Shown in pieces: positions 18,101-26,463 of a stretch of DNA of 64,000 bases. Source of the stretch: UBA5078 sp964538025 (GTDB lineage Bacteria; Pseudomonadota; Gammaproteobacteria; Pseudomonadales; Pseudohongiellaceae); the NCBI GenBank assembly GCA_964538025.1, contig CAZICZ010000011.1, forward strand, positions 1-64,000, read 5' to 3'. A model generated the notes under the pieces. The model made no database searches. It saw only the letters and a list, made by a program, of their open reading frames with translations, and was not told the origin of the DNA. Position 1 is the first letter of the stretch, and each line of letters opens with the position of its first letter. Position numbers and translations under genes: made by a program.

Positions 18101-18596
18101 CGGAGTCCACGCACTGGTAACCGGCACTCAGGAGTGTGTGCCGCATGGTGTCTGGCACAAAACGCATTCCTACTTTCAGCATCAGGCTGTTGCCCAGGAT
18201 ATAGTCCTTGGGGCTCAGTCGATGCATGAGGCTCGTCAGCGGCAGAATGAGTATGCCGCGGGTCAGCTGGGGAAGGTGGTACAGGGTGTTCAGGCGATCG
18301 GACACGATGTCCTGGTGCGCCGAAAAATTGTCGTAGGGCAGGGTCTCCCAATCGGGCAGGCTGTGGAGCGCGGTGCCGGGCGTGCTGAAAAATCCGATCT
18401 CCCGTCGCAGCAGGTCCGCTTCTTCGGTGTTGGCCGTTACCAGGACAACCGGTCCGGCGTGCCGGTCTGCAATCGCGCTCACCGCGAGGCTCAGGCTGCT
18501 GCCATGCAGGCCGTTCCAGCGACGATAATCACCAGCAGCCACAGGCAAATCGGGGGCAATGAAATCGGCTCGGGACATGGACACAGGTTCTGGCAT
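15126..18596 (-). CDS. mfd: Transcription-repair coupling factor Mfd
   Basis: 1156 residues, the usual length. It displaces RNA polymerase stalled at DNA lesions and recruits UvrA. The N terminus is a UvrB-like module, the RNA-polymerase interaction domain lies around 485-550, and the RecG-like translocase has Walker A GDVGFGKTE (near 640) and DEEHRFG (near 740), plus the TRG-type motif in a C-terminal helicase block and the UvrA-masking C-terminal domain. A start six codons downstream is possible. The gene diverges from gap with a 168-nt spacer. Confidence 0.97.
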   Translation of the reverse strand: MPEPVSMSRADFIAPDLPVAAGDYRRWNGLHGSSLSLAVSAIADRHAGPVVLVTANTEEADLLRREIGFFSTPGTALHSLPDWETLPYDNFSAHQDIVSDRLNTLYHLPQLTRGILILPLTSLMHRLSPKDYILGNSLMLKVGMRFVPDTMRHTLLSAGYQCVDSVYEHGEFAIRGAIMDIFPMGSEHPYRIDLFDDEIETLRTFDPESQRSLDKVREVTLLPGKEYPLDEAGITRFRRQFRERFDVDLRHCSVYQDISQGLHSAGIEYYLPLFFDTLHSLFDYLPASTLVLRTGELEASGQRFWQDIKARYEDRCHDRTRPILKPTELFLSPDEAFGRLRDYPNIELSSTPAAAGKAWQAPVSLPPDLNAGALHTPLHALESLLIQQPDSRILFCAESAGRRESMLELLKTIRVLPQAVDNWAAFVNGNAARAITIAPLDRGLSLQSPTRLVITETQLFGQRVAQRRRRRKAQDNSEFLIRNLNELHIGAAVVHLEHGVGRYRGLQTLTIEGQETEFLTLEYAKEAKLYVPVYSLHLISRYGGSEPELAPLNQLGNDQWQKARSKAAEKIRDAAAELLDIYARREARKGVEYRCEGIDYENFAASFPFEETPDQLDAIEAVMRDMASPRAMDRLVCGDVGFGKTEVAMRAAFIAVQNNKQVAILVPTTLLAQQHYESFRDRFADWPVTVDLISRFRSGKQVDESLARIKNGQVDIVVGTHKLLQDNIQYKDLGLLIIDEEHRFGVQQKEKLKSLRANVDILTLTATPIPRTLNMAMSGVRDLSLIVTPPAKRLSVKTFIRESQDALIKEAVLRELLRGGQVFYLHNEVKTITKTAEHLRELIPEARVCVAHGQLPERELEQIMADFYHKRYNILVCSTIIETGIDIPSANTIIMDRADKLGLAQLHQLRGRVGRSHHQAYAYLLTPSKANMTPDALKRIEAISAASSLGAGFTLASHDLEIRGAGEILGEEQTGHMQKIGFTLYTEMLEEAVQAIREGRTPNIESSLQSISEVNLRIPALIPEEYLPDVHTRLIMYKRIASAKDEEALGELQVEMIDRFGLLPEQIKLLFRLTSLRLRSQVLGISKIDVSAVTGKLSFAQHTRVNPRVIVRLVQLAPKLYKLSGPTQLQFTHNATTADAKIRFMDQLLDKLSADQ

Positions 18597-18763
18597 TTAC
18601 GGGGGCGTGAATTCTTGCACAAATGGAGCGGCCTTGTCAGATCAAAAGTGTCTGCCCATGTGCTCGCGTCTTCCCGTGTGGCGGGTGCTTCAGGTTGCAC
18701 GCATAGCGCAATCCAAAGATAATACTGCCCTCCTCATTAACCGTTTCTTGCAAGGGGCCCTCA

Positions 18764-20230
18764 GTGACTCGACCCAGTTTGGATGATTATTTTGGCGATT
18801 GGAAACAACGCGAGGCGCTGGCACAGGAAATGATTCCGGTGGTCGGCAGGCTGTACAGCGAGCGCAACGTGGTCATCTTCATTTACGGTCGCGCGCTGCA
18901 TAACCGCTCTGTTGCCAACATTATGAAATCCCACCGCTTCGTGCGTCAGGTGGGGCGCAACGAGATGTCCGAGTTTGAGAGTCATCCAGTGCTGATGGCG
19001 CTGGCCAAACTTGATCTTGCCCACGTGCACATTGATCTCGGCAAACTGACCGTCAGCTTCATGGAGCAACAGGAAAAACTGGGCAAGGACGCGCTGAGCG
19101 TTGAGGCCTTCGTGACCAAGGAGTTGGGCTACATGATCGGCGTGAAGACCAAGCCGATCGAGAAATCGCAGGACATCGTCCTGTATGGATTTGGTCGCAT
19201 TGGACGCCTCATCGCCCGTTTACTGATCGAGCGGACCAGTACCGGGGAAGTCATCCGTTTGCGTGCGATCGTGGTTCGACCCGGCAAGGAGGGCGATCTC
19301 CAGAAACGCGCCAGCCTGTTTACCTCCGATTCCGTCCATGGCGCATTTCAGGGCACCGTGCGTATCGATGAAGAAAATCAGTGCCTGATTGCCAATGGCA
19401 ATGTCATCAAGATCATTTATGCCAACAACCCTGAAGACGTGGATTACGAGTCATACGGCATCCACGATGCACTCGTGATCGATAACACGGGCAAATGGCG
19501 CGACGAGGCGGGGCTGTCCCGTCACCTGCAGGCGAAGGGCGTCAGCAAGGTCGCGCTCACTGCGCCGGGCAAGGGGGATCTGAAGAACATCGTCTATGGC
19601 ATCAATCACGAGCAGATCATGCCCGAGGACCGCATCATTACGGCAGCCTCATGCACTACGAATGCCATTGCGCCGGTGCTGAAAATCATCAATGACAAAT
19701 ACGGCATTGTGCACGGACACGTCGAAACGGTGCATGCCTATACCAACGACCAGAATCTCATCGATAACTATCACGAAGGTAATCGCCGTGGTCGTAGTGC
19801 TGCGCTGAACATGGTGTTGACCGAAACGGGGGCAGCAAAGGCAGTTGTAAAAGCGGTTCCCGAACTTAACGGCAAGCTCACCGGCAATGCCGTCCGCGTG
19901 CCCATCCCCAATGTGTCCATGGCGATTCTCAGCCTGCACCTGGAGAACCCGACCAGCAAGACAGAGCTGAATGAGTTTTTGCGGCAGATCGCCCTGCATT
20001 CCCATTTGCAGAACCAGATCGCCTACACGGAAGAACCGGACGCAGTGTCCAGTGATTTCGTGGGATCTCGCGAAGCGGCGATTGTCGATTCCACGGCCAC
20101 GATCGTGCAGGGAAACAACTGTGTGCTGTACCTGTGGTACGACAATGAGTTCGGCTATTGCAACCAGGTTGTGCGCATGGTCTACAAGATGGCGGGAATC
20201 AGTTACCGCTACTACCCAATGGAAGGTTGA
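18764..20230 (+). CDS. Glyceraldehyde-3-phosphate dehydrogenase, long form
   Basis: Oxidises glyceraldehyde-3-phosphate to 1,3-bisphosphoglycerate. The Rossmann motif YGFGRIGRL starts near residue 141 and the catalytic cysteine is Cys297 in ASCTTN, with WYDNEFGY near the end. A 135-residue extension precedes the NAD domain, as in the PA3001-type enzymes of Pseudomonas, which sit next to mfd in the same way. GTG start. Its role, glycolytic or gluconeogenic, cannot be settled from sequence. Confidence 0.95.
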   Translation: MTRPSLDDYFGDWKQREALAQEMIPVVGRLYSERNVVIFIYGRALHNRSVANIMKSHRFVRQVGRNEMSEFESHPVLMALAKLDLAHVHIDLGKLTVSFMEQQEKLGKDALSVEAFVTKELGYMIGVKTKPIEKSQDIVLYGFGRIGRLIARLLIERTSTGEVIRLRAIVVRPGKEGDLQKRASLFTSDSVHGAFQGTVRIDEENQCLIANGNVIKIIYANNPEDVDYESYGIHDALVIDNTGKWRDEAGLSRHLQAKGVSKVALTAPGKGDLKNIVYGINHEQIMPEDRIITAASCTTNAIAPVLKIINDKYGIVHGHVETVHAYTNDQNLIDNYHEGNRRGRSAALNMVLTETGAAKAVVKAVPELNGKLTGNAVRVPIPNVSMAILSLHLENPTSKTELNEFLRQIALHSHLQNQIAYTEEPDAVSSDFVGSREAAIVDSTATIVQGNNCVLYLWYDNEFGYCNQVVRMVYKMAGISYRYYPMEG

Positions 20231-20238
20231 TGCTAAAA

Positions 20239-20283
20239 CGAGGGTGCGGTTTGTCCCAGAAATCGGTGGCAATCCCACCCTCG
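20239..20283 (+). repeat. Inverted repeat after gap
   Basis: CGAGGGTG at 20239-20246 pairs with CACCCTCG at 20276-20283 around a 29-nt loop. It has no following T-run, so it may be a weak terminator or an operator for the nqr promoter that overlaps its right arm. Confidence 0.4.
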
Positions 20284-20295
20284 AATCTCTATAAT
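20267..20295 (+). promoter_or_regulatory. Candidate sigma-70 promoter of the nqr operon
   Basis: A consensus -10 TATAAT at 20290-20295 is preceded by TGGCAA at a 17-nt spacing. The leader to nqrA would be about 170 nt. The -35 match is weak; the rest of the 240-nt gap shows no gene. Confidence 0.5.
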
Positions 20296-20470
20296 TGCCG
20301 CGCTTAAGTAGCCGGTTCCCATAATAAATTCCTAATAAAAAACCGATGGCAGAAACGTAGTATGTGATTTCTGTGCCTGTGGCATTGTGCAATGTCATGG
20401 GTGCTCATGGTTCCTCGTGCGAAAGATGCTTTTTGGGTTCGGAAATTCCTGTAATTACTAGGCTTGGCGA

Positions 20471-21829
20471 ATGATCAAAATTACCCGCGGTTTGGATTTA
20501 CCTATTCTCGGAGCTCCCAAGCAACAGATCGAAAATGCGCGGCGGGTTCGTTCCGTTGCCCTCCTTGGCCAGGATTATGTGGGAATGAAACCCACCATGG
20601 CGGTCAAAGAGGGAGATCGCGTCTCCCTCGGGCAGCCGCTGTTTGAAGACAAGAAAACCCCCGGTGTCATTTACACAGCCCCCGGCGCCGGCGTGGTGCG
20701 AGAGATTAATCGGGGCGAACGTCGTGTCTTCCTGTCCCTCGTGATTGAACTCGACGAAGGTGAAGAATCCCAGGTCAGCTTTCCTTCCTACTCGCCCGAT
20801 CAACTTCCCGCTCTTGACAGACAAACCGTAGTATCGACTCTGGTGAATTCCGGTCAGTGGACAGCCTTGCGCACGCGGCCCTACAGCAAAGTGCCAGCGC
20901 CCGAGGCAGTCCCGCATGCGCTGTTCATCAACGCCATGGATACCAATCCGCTCGCTGCAGATCCACAGCGTGTAGCGCAAGAAGCAGGCGATGCGTTCAT
21001 CCATGGTATTCAGGTGCTGTCAAAGCTGACATCCGGCAAAGTCTTTGTATGCCGTGCTTTAGCCAGTTTTGAAGGGCTGGAATCCCAAGGCATGCCAGCC
21101 AACGTACAGGTCGAAACGTTTGCAGGGCCGCACCCGGCAGGTCTGAGCGGTACTCACATTCATTATCTGGCCCCGGTATCTCTGAAACGCCAGGCGTGGA
21201 CGATCAATTATCAGGACGTCATTGCTATTGGCCGGCTCTTTACTACCGGGAAAATCATTACCGAGCGCGTCATCGCGCTGGGCGGACCTCAGGTGAATGA
21301 TCCCCGATTACTGCGCACGCGACTGGGTGCCAGCCTCGAAGAACTGACGGCGGGTGAATTGGCAAGCGGCGAGAATCGCGTCATTTCCGGCTCCGTTCTG
21401 TCCGGACGCACTTCGCGCGGCGTCGAAAAATATCTCGGCCGTTACCATCTTCAGGTCAGTGTGCTGAAGGAAGGACGTGAACGGCCCTTGCTGGGATACC
21501 TCTCGCCCGGAAAAGAGCGGCATTCGGCGTTGGGCATCTATCTGTCGAGCCTGTTTAAGGGGCGTCAATTTGCGTTTACGACGACAACGAACGGTAGCGC
21601 GAGGGCGATGGTGCCCGTGGGCAGTTATGAACGCGTGATGCCGCTGGATATTCTGCCAACGCAACTGTTGCGATCCCTCATCGTCGGCGATATCGAGACC
21701 GCACAAAACCTGGGGGCACTGGAACTGGACGAGGAAGATCTGGCGCTATGTACCTATGTCTGCCCCGGCAAATACGAATATGGTCCCATCTTGCGTGACA
21801 ATCTGTCCCGCATCGAAAAAGAAAGTTAG
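20471..21829 (+). CDS. nqrA: Na+-translocating NADH:ubiquinone reductase subunit A
   Basis: The peripheral subunit involved in quinone interaction. The opening IKITRGLDLPILGAP and the segment GPHPAGLSGTHIH are characteristic. 452 residues, usual length. First gene of a six-gene operon, spaced 14 nt from nqrB. Confidence 0.97.
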   Translation: MIKITRGLDLPILGAPKQQIENARRVRSVALLGQDYVGMKPTMAVKEGDRVSLGQPLFEDKKTPGVIYTAPGAGVVREINRGERRVFLSLVIELDEGEESQVSFPSYSPDQLPALDRQTVVSTLVNSGQWTALRTRPYSKVPAPEAVPHALFINAMDTNPLAADPQRVAQEAGDAFIHGIQVLSKLTSGKVFVCRALASFEGLESQGMPANVQVETFAGPHPAGLSGTHIHYLAPVSLKRQAWTINYQDVIAIGRLFTTGKIITERVIALGGPQVNDPRLLRTRLGASLEELTAGELASGENRVISGSVLSGRTSRGVEKYLGRYHLQVSVLKEGRERPLLGYLSPGKERHSALGIYLSSLFKGRQFAFTTTTNGSARAMVPVGSYERVMPLDILPTQLLRSLIVGDIETAQNLGALELDEEDLALCTYVCPGKYEYGPILRDNLSRIEKES

Positions 21830-21843
21830 TGGATTAATCAACT

Positions 21844-23061
21844 ATGGGTTTGCGCAAAATACTTGATGACATAGCGCCGCAGTTTGAAAAGGGCGGTCGG
21901 TACGAAAAGTGGTATGCCCTGTACGAGGCTGTGGATACCATTTTTTACAGTCCTAGCAAGGTGACGGTGTCCGCGTCGCATGTGCGCGATGGCGTAGATC
22001 TGAAGCGCATCATGATCACGGTCTGGTTTGCTGCCTTTCCGGCGATGTTTTACGGCATGTACAACGCGGGTTTTCAGGCGACTACCGCGATGGCCGGAAT
22101 GGGATTGGAGAGCACAGGGGACTGGCATGCCTTCTGGATCGGTCTTTTTTCTTCCTACAATCCGGACAGCGTCTGGGACTGCTTCTGGTTCGGCGCCGTT
22201 TATTATGTGCCAATATACGCCACCATCTTTATCGTCGGTGGTTTTTGGGAAGTCATGTTCGCAACAGTGCGCAAACATGAAATCAATGAAGGATTTTTTG
22301 TAACCTCCATTCTGTTTTCCCTGATTGTTCCGCCGGATTTGCCTTTGTGGCAAGCCGCACTCGGTATCAGTTTTGGCGTTGTTATCGGCAAAGAAGTGTT
22401 TGGGGGAACCGGGAAAAATTTCCTCAACCCCGCGCTGACCGCACGTGCGTTCCTGTTCTTCGCCTACGCCCCCAACATGTCAGGTGATGCCGTCTGGACC
22501 GCCGTGGACGGTTTCAGTGGTGCTACTTCGCTGAGTCAGATTGCCGCACAGGGTTTGCCCGTCGTGAATGCGGTGACAGGACAGGAATTGACCTGGATGG
22601 ATGCCTTTATTGGACGCGAACAGGGTTCAATCGGCGAGACATCGGCACTGGCCATTCTGATTGGCGCCGTGATTCTCCTTGTTACCCGGATCGCCTCCTG
22701 GCGCATCATGTCCGGCGTTTTCCTGGGCATGCTGGGATTTTCCCTGTTGCTCAACGTCATCGGATCAGACACCAACCCCGGCTTCGCGACTCCCTGGTAT
22801 TGGCATCTGGTGCTCGGAGGTTTTGCCTTCGGCATGGTGTTCATGGCGACCGATCCCGTGTCTGCGGCGATGACCAATACCGGCAAGTGGATTTACGGAA
22901 TCCTGATCGGTGTCATGGCGGTGATGATCCGCGTGCTGAACCCGGCTTATCCCGAAGGGGTCATGTTGGCCATTCTGTTCGCGAACCTGAGCGCCCCCCT
23001 GATCGACTACCTGGTTGTCCGTGCCAATATCAAACGGAGGCTTGCCCGCAATGTCATCTAA
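21844..23061 (+). CDS. nqrB: Na+-NQR subunit B
   Basis: Polytopic membrane subunit that carries covalent FMN and riboflavin. The ApbE acceptor motif DGFSGATS places the FMN on Thr228. About 405 residues with some ten membrane segments. Overlaps nqrC by 11 nt. Confidence 0.97.
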   Translation: MGLRKILDDIAPQFEKGGRYEKWYALYEAVDTIFYSPSKVTVSASHVRDGVDLKRIMITVWFAAFPAMFYGMYNAGFQATTAMAGMGLESTGDWHAFWIGLFSSYNPDSVWDCFWFGAVYYVPIYATIFIVGGFWEVMFATVRKHEINEGFFVTSILFSLIVPPDLPLWQAALGISFGVVIGKEVFGGTGKNFLNPALTARAFLFFAYAPNMSGDAVWTAVDGFSGATSLSQIAAQGLPVVNAVTGQELTWMDAFIGREQGSIGETSALAILIGAVILLVTRIASWRIMSGVFLGMLGFSLLLNVIGSDTNPGFATPWYWHLVLGGFAFGMVFMATDPVSAAMTNTGKWIYGILIGVMAVMIRVLNPAYPEGVMLAILFANLSAPLIDYLVVRANIKRRLARNVI

Positions 23062-23839
23062 AGATTCGGTATCCGGCACCATAAAGGTCGCTCTGTTGCT
23101 GTGTGTCGTCTGCTCGATTTTTATTTCCAGCGCAGCGGTGATTCTCAAGCCGTTGCAGGAAGCCAACAAAAATTTCGACCGCAACAAAAACATTCTTGCC
23201 GCGGCGGGTATGTATGACCCGGCGTCAACGCCTGACAGTGAGGTTGACGCCCTGTTTGCGCAGTTCGTGCCCCGGATTGTCAATCTTGATACGGGGGCAT
23301 TTCTGAGCGACGAGGAAATGACGAGTCTTGGCATTTCTCCGGCGACATACGATCAACGTGCCGTGTTGTCCGATCCGCAATTCTCCGATGCTGTCCCGGC
23401 CGAGGAGGATATTGCGAGTCTCAAGCGGCGTGTGCGCTACGCCACTGTGTATCTGGTGGAAGATGCTGCTGGCGCAATTCAGGACATCGTATTGCCCGTC
23501 AGCGGGTATGGACTGTGGGGCACCATGTACGGTTACCTGGCCCTGGAAGGGGATGGCAATACCGTCAAAGGCATCGGATTTTACGAACAGAAAGAAACCC
23601 CCGGCCTGGGTGGCGAGGTCACGAATCCGCGCTGGAAAGCCCTGTGGCCGGGAAAGGAAATTTTCGATGCGAATGGGAATGTCGCACTTCGGATCATCAA
23701 GGGTCGAGGGGAGGGCGTTCACGAGGTCGATGGCCTTGCGGGTGCCTCACTGACGAGTCGCGGTGTCGGAAATCTGATCCAGTACTGGATGGGACCACAC
23801 GGTTTCGGTCCGTTCCTTGCGAATTTGAGCAATTCTTAA
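23051..23839 (+). CDS. nqrC: Na+-NQR subunit C
   Basis: One N-terminal membrane helix and a periplasmic FMN domain with covalent FMN attached by ApbE. Start chosen at the ATG after GGAGG, overlapping nqrB. In the acceptor motif DGLAGASLTS the residue that aligns with the usual FMN-bearing threonine is Ser233. The rest, including GTMYGYLALEGD and the KETPGLGGEV block, is standard. 262 residues. Confidence 0.96.
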   Translation: MSSKDSVSGTIKVALLLCVVCSIFISSAAVILKPLQEANKNFDRNKNILAAAGMYDPASTPDSEVDALFAQFVPRIVNLDTGAFLSDEEMTSLGISPATYDQRAVLSDPQFSDAVPAEEDIASLKRRVRYATVYLVEDAAGAIQDIVLPVSGYGLWGTMYGYLALEGDGNTVKGIGFYEQKETPGLGGEVTNPRWKALWPGKEIFDANGNVALRIIKGRGEGVHEVDGLAGASLTSRGVGNLIQYWMGPHGFGPFLANLSNS

Positions 23840-23854
23840 TTCAGGGTAATCAAA

Positions 23855-24520
23855 ATGTCCGTCGATACCAAAAGCATATTGATTAAACCAATCTTTTCGA
23901 ACAACCCGATCGGGCTGCAGATCCTTGGCGTGTGTTCCGCCTTGGCGGTGACGACGAGTTTGCGCGTGGCGATCGTCATGTGTGTTGCCCTGACTGTCGT
24001 GACAGCCTGCTCCAATTTCTTCATTTCCCTTGTTCGCAACTACATGCCGAGCAGTATTCGAATCATCGTCCAGATGACAATCATCGCTTCGCTTGTGATT
24101 ACGGTGGATCTGATTTTGCAGGCCTATGCCTACGAGATCAGCAAACAGCTAAGTGTTTTTGTGGGCTTGATTATCACCAACTGTATCGTCATGGGACGAG
24201 CTGAAGCGTTCGCCATGAAGAATCCGCCCGTAGTCAGCTTTCTGGACGGTATCGGTAACGGGCTGGGATATTCGGTCGTGTTGCTGACCGTCGGCACCAT
24301 ACGCGAACTGCTTGGGTCGGGCACTTTGTTCGGAATCGAAATTCTGCCGCTGGTGTCCAACGGAGGCTGGTATCAACCCAATGGCCTGATGCTGCTGGCG
24401 CCAAGTGCCTTCTTCATCATTGGATTCCTGATTTGGGGTCTGCGAACAAAGCGCGTGGAACAGCTTGAGAAAGATGAGTTCCACATCGCCCCCCACACCG
24501 TCGCGGAGGCTGCACACTGA
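23855..24520 (+). CDS. nqrD: Na+-NQR subunit D
   Basis: Six-helix membrane subunit of the RnfA/NqrD family with NPIGLQILGVCSALAVT and the conserved NCIVMGRAEAFA segment, whose cysteine helps bind the intramembrane iron site shared with NqrE. Its stop codon overlaps the nqrE start by one base. Confidence 0.97.
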   Translation: MSVDTKSILIKPIFSNNPIGLQILGVCSALAVTTSLRVAIVMCVALTVVTACSNFFISLVRNYMPSSIRIIVQMTIIASLVITVDLILQAYAYEISKQLSVFVGLIITNCIVMGRAEAFAMKNPPVVSFLDGIGNGLGYSVVLLTVGTIRELLGSGTLFGIEILPLVSNGGWYQPNGLMLLAPSAFFIIGFLIWGLRTKRVEQLEKDEFHIAPHTVAEAAH

Positions 24521-25128
24521 TGGAGCATTATCTGAGTTTGCTGGTGAGGGCCGTTTTTGTAGAGAACATGGCGCTGCAGATGTTCCTCGGCATGTGTACC
24601 TTTCTCGCAGTTTCCAAGAAAGTAGAAACGGCGGTTGGCCTTGGCGTCGCGGTGGTGGTGGTGCAGGCCATTACGGTGCCGGTGAACAATCTTCTGTTTC
24701 AGTATCTGCTCAGCGATGGCGCGCTCGCCTGGGCCGGCTTTCCCGATCTGGATCTGAGCTTCCTCGGCTTCCTGTGCTACATCGGCGTGATCGCCGGCAT
24801 TGTGCAGGTGCTGGAAATGGTGCTCGATAAATTCATGCCGGCGCTCTACAACGCGCTTGGCGTGTTCCTGCCCCTGATTACGGTGAATTGCGCCATCATG
24901 GGTGCTTCTCTGTTCATGGTGGAACGCGCCTACAGTTTTCCCGAGAGTGTCGTGTACGGCACCGGCGCCGGCATCGGCTGGGCGCTGGCGATCGCCGCCA
25001 TGGCGGGGATCCGTGAAAAACTGAAATACAGCGATGTCCCCAAAGGACTGCGCGGTCTTGGGATCACCTTCATCACTACCGGGTTGATGTCTCTCGGGTT
25101 CATGTCGTTCAGCGGCTTGTCTCTGTAA
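24520..25128 (+). CDS. nqrE: Na+-NQR subunit E
   Basis: Six-helix membrane partner of NqrD, inverted in topology. Conserved VNCAIMGASLFM carries the second iron-site cysteine. 202 residues, usual length. Confidence 0.97.
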   Translation: MEHYLSLLVRAVFVENMALQMFLGMCTFLAVSKKVETAVGLGVAVVVVQAITVPVNNLLFQYLLSDGALAWAGFPDLDLSFLGFLCYIGVIAGIVQVLEMVLDKFMPALYNALGVFLPLITVNCAIMGASLFMVERAYSFPESVVYGTGAGIGWALAIAAMAGIREKLKYSDVPKGLRGLGITFITTGLMSLGFMSFSGLSL

Positions 25129-25146
25129 CTTATAGGATTCATGTAG

Positions 25147-26376
25147 ATGATTGATTTTGCAGCGATTATCGGCGGTGTCGTCATGTTCACCGGGATTGTG
25201 ATGATCCTTGTTGTGATGATCCTCGCCGCGCGCGCCCGACTCGTCAGCACGGGCAATGTCCGCATTGAAATCAACGGCGACCCGGAACGTTCTATCGTCG
25301 TGCCCGCTGGCGGCAAGTTGCTGAATACGCTGGCCGATGCCGGGATCTACCTGTCTTCTGCCTGTGGCGGCGGAGGGACTTGCGCGCAGTGTCGATGCCA
25401 GGTCCTGGATGGCGGAGGCTCGATGTTGCCAACGGAGCAGGGCCATTTCACGATGGGCGAGGCCAAGGCTCATTGGCGCTTGTCCTGCCAAGTCGCTGTC
25501 AAACAGGACATGAAGATCGAGATCGAGCCCGAGTTCTTTGGCGTCAAGCAGTGGGAATGCACGGTGTTGTCCAACGACAACGTGGCCACCTTCATCAAGG
25601 AACTGGTGCTGGAGATTCCGGATGGCGACAGCGTGGATTTCCGTGCGGGCGGTTACGTGCAGCTGGAAGTTCCGCCCCACGAAGTCCATTACAAAGATTT
25701 CATCATCGCCGACAAATTCCGCGGCGATTGGGAAAAATTCGGTCTCCTGAATCTTGTTTCCAAGTGCGACAAAACTACGATCCGTGCCTACTCCATGGCG
25801 AATTATCCCGAGGAGAAAGGCATCATCAAATTCAATATCCGGATAGCGACGCCGCCTCCCAAAACGACACTGCCTCCCGGTGTCATGTCCTCCTATGTCT
25901 TCAATCTCAAACCAGGAGACAAGATCAAGGTGTTTGGTCCGTTTGGCGAGTTTTTCGCAAAGGATACCGACGCCGAAATGGTCTTTATCGGCGGCGGCGC
26001 GGGTATGGCCCCGATGCGTTCTCATATTTTCGACCAACTGCGACGCCTGAAAACCAAGCGCAAAATCACCTTCTGGTACGGAGCCCGTAGCTTGAAGGAA
26101 ATGTTCTACGTGAACGACTACGACACGCTTCAGGCAGAGAATCCGAATTTCAAATGGCACGTGGCACTGTCGGATCCTCAGCCGGAAGATAACTGGACAG
26201 GCATGAAGGGCTTTATCCACAATGTCGTGTATGAGCACTATTTGAAAGACCATCCCGCCCCCGAGGATTGCGAGTTCTACATGTGCGGGCCACCCATGAT
26301 GAACGCCGCCGTGATCAAGATGTTGAAGGATCTCGGCGTCGAAGATGAAAACATCTCTCTGGATGAATTCTCCTGA
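25147..26376 (+). CDS. nqrF: Na+-NQR subunit F, NADH-oxidising
   Basis: Takes electrons from NADH. It has an N-terminal membrane helix (5-27), a 2Fe-2S domain with Cys73, Cys79, Cys82 and Cys114, an FAD domain with RAYSMANYP, and an NADH domain with GGGAGMAPMRSH and MCGPPMMNAAV. 409 residues. A hairpin follows before apbE. Confidence 0.97.
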   Translation: MIDFAAIIGGVVMFTGIVMILVVMILAARARLVSTGNVRIEINGDPERSIVVPAGGKLLNTLADAGIYLSSACGGGGTCAQCRCQVLDGGGSMLPTEQGHFTMGEAKAHWRLSCQVAVKQDMKIEIEPEFFGVKQWECTVLSNDNVATFIKELVLEIPDGDSVDFRAGGYVQLEVPPHEVHYKDFIIADKFRGDWEKFGLLNLVSKCDKTTIRAYSMANYPEEKGIIKFNIRIATPPPKTTLPPGVMSSYVFNLKPGDKIKVFGPFGEFFAKDTDAEMVFIGGGAGMAPMRSHIFDQLRRLKTKRKITFWYGARSLKEMFYVNDYDTLQAENPNFKWHVALSDPQPEDNWTGMKGFIHNVVYEHYLKDHPAPEDCEFYMCGPPMMNAAVIKMLKDLGVEDENISLDEFS

Positions 26377-26387
26377 TCGAATCACAC

Positions 26388-26417
26388 TCAGGCTTATGAC
26401 CTCCGTCATAGGCCTGA
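26388..26417 (+). terminator. Hairpin between nqrF and apbE
   Basis: A 13-bp stem (one G-U pair) with a CTCC tetraloop. It is followed by AACTGTTTCTGG, a poor T-run. It may partly terminate transcription or protect the 3' end of the nqrA-F message, so apbE and nqrM are made in lower amounts. Confidence 0.5.
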
Positions 26418-26463
26418 ACTGTTTCTGGCATTGTCCTTTTACCCACCACGGATGCGTTGAGTG

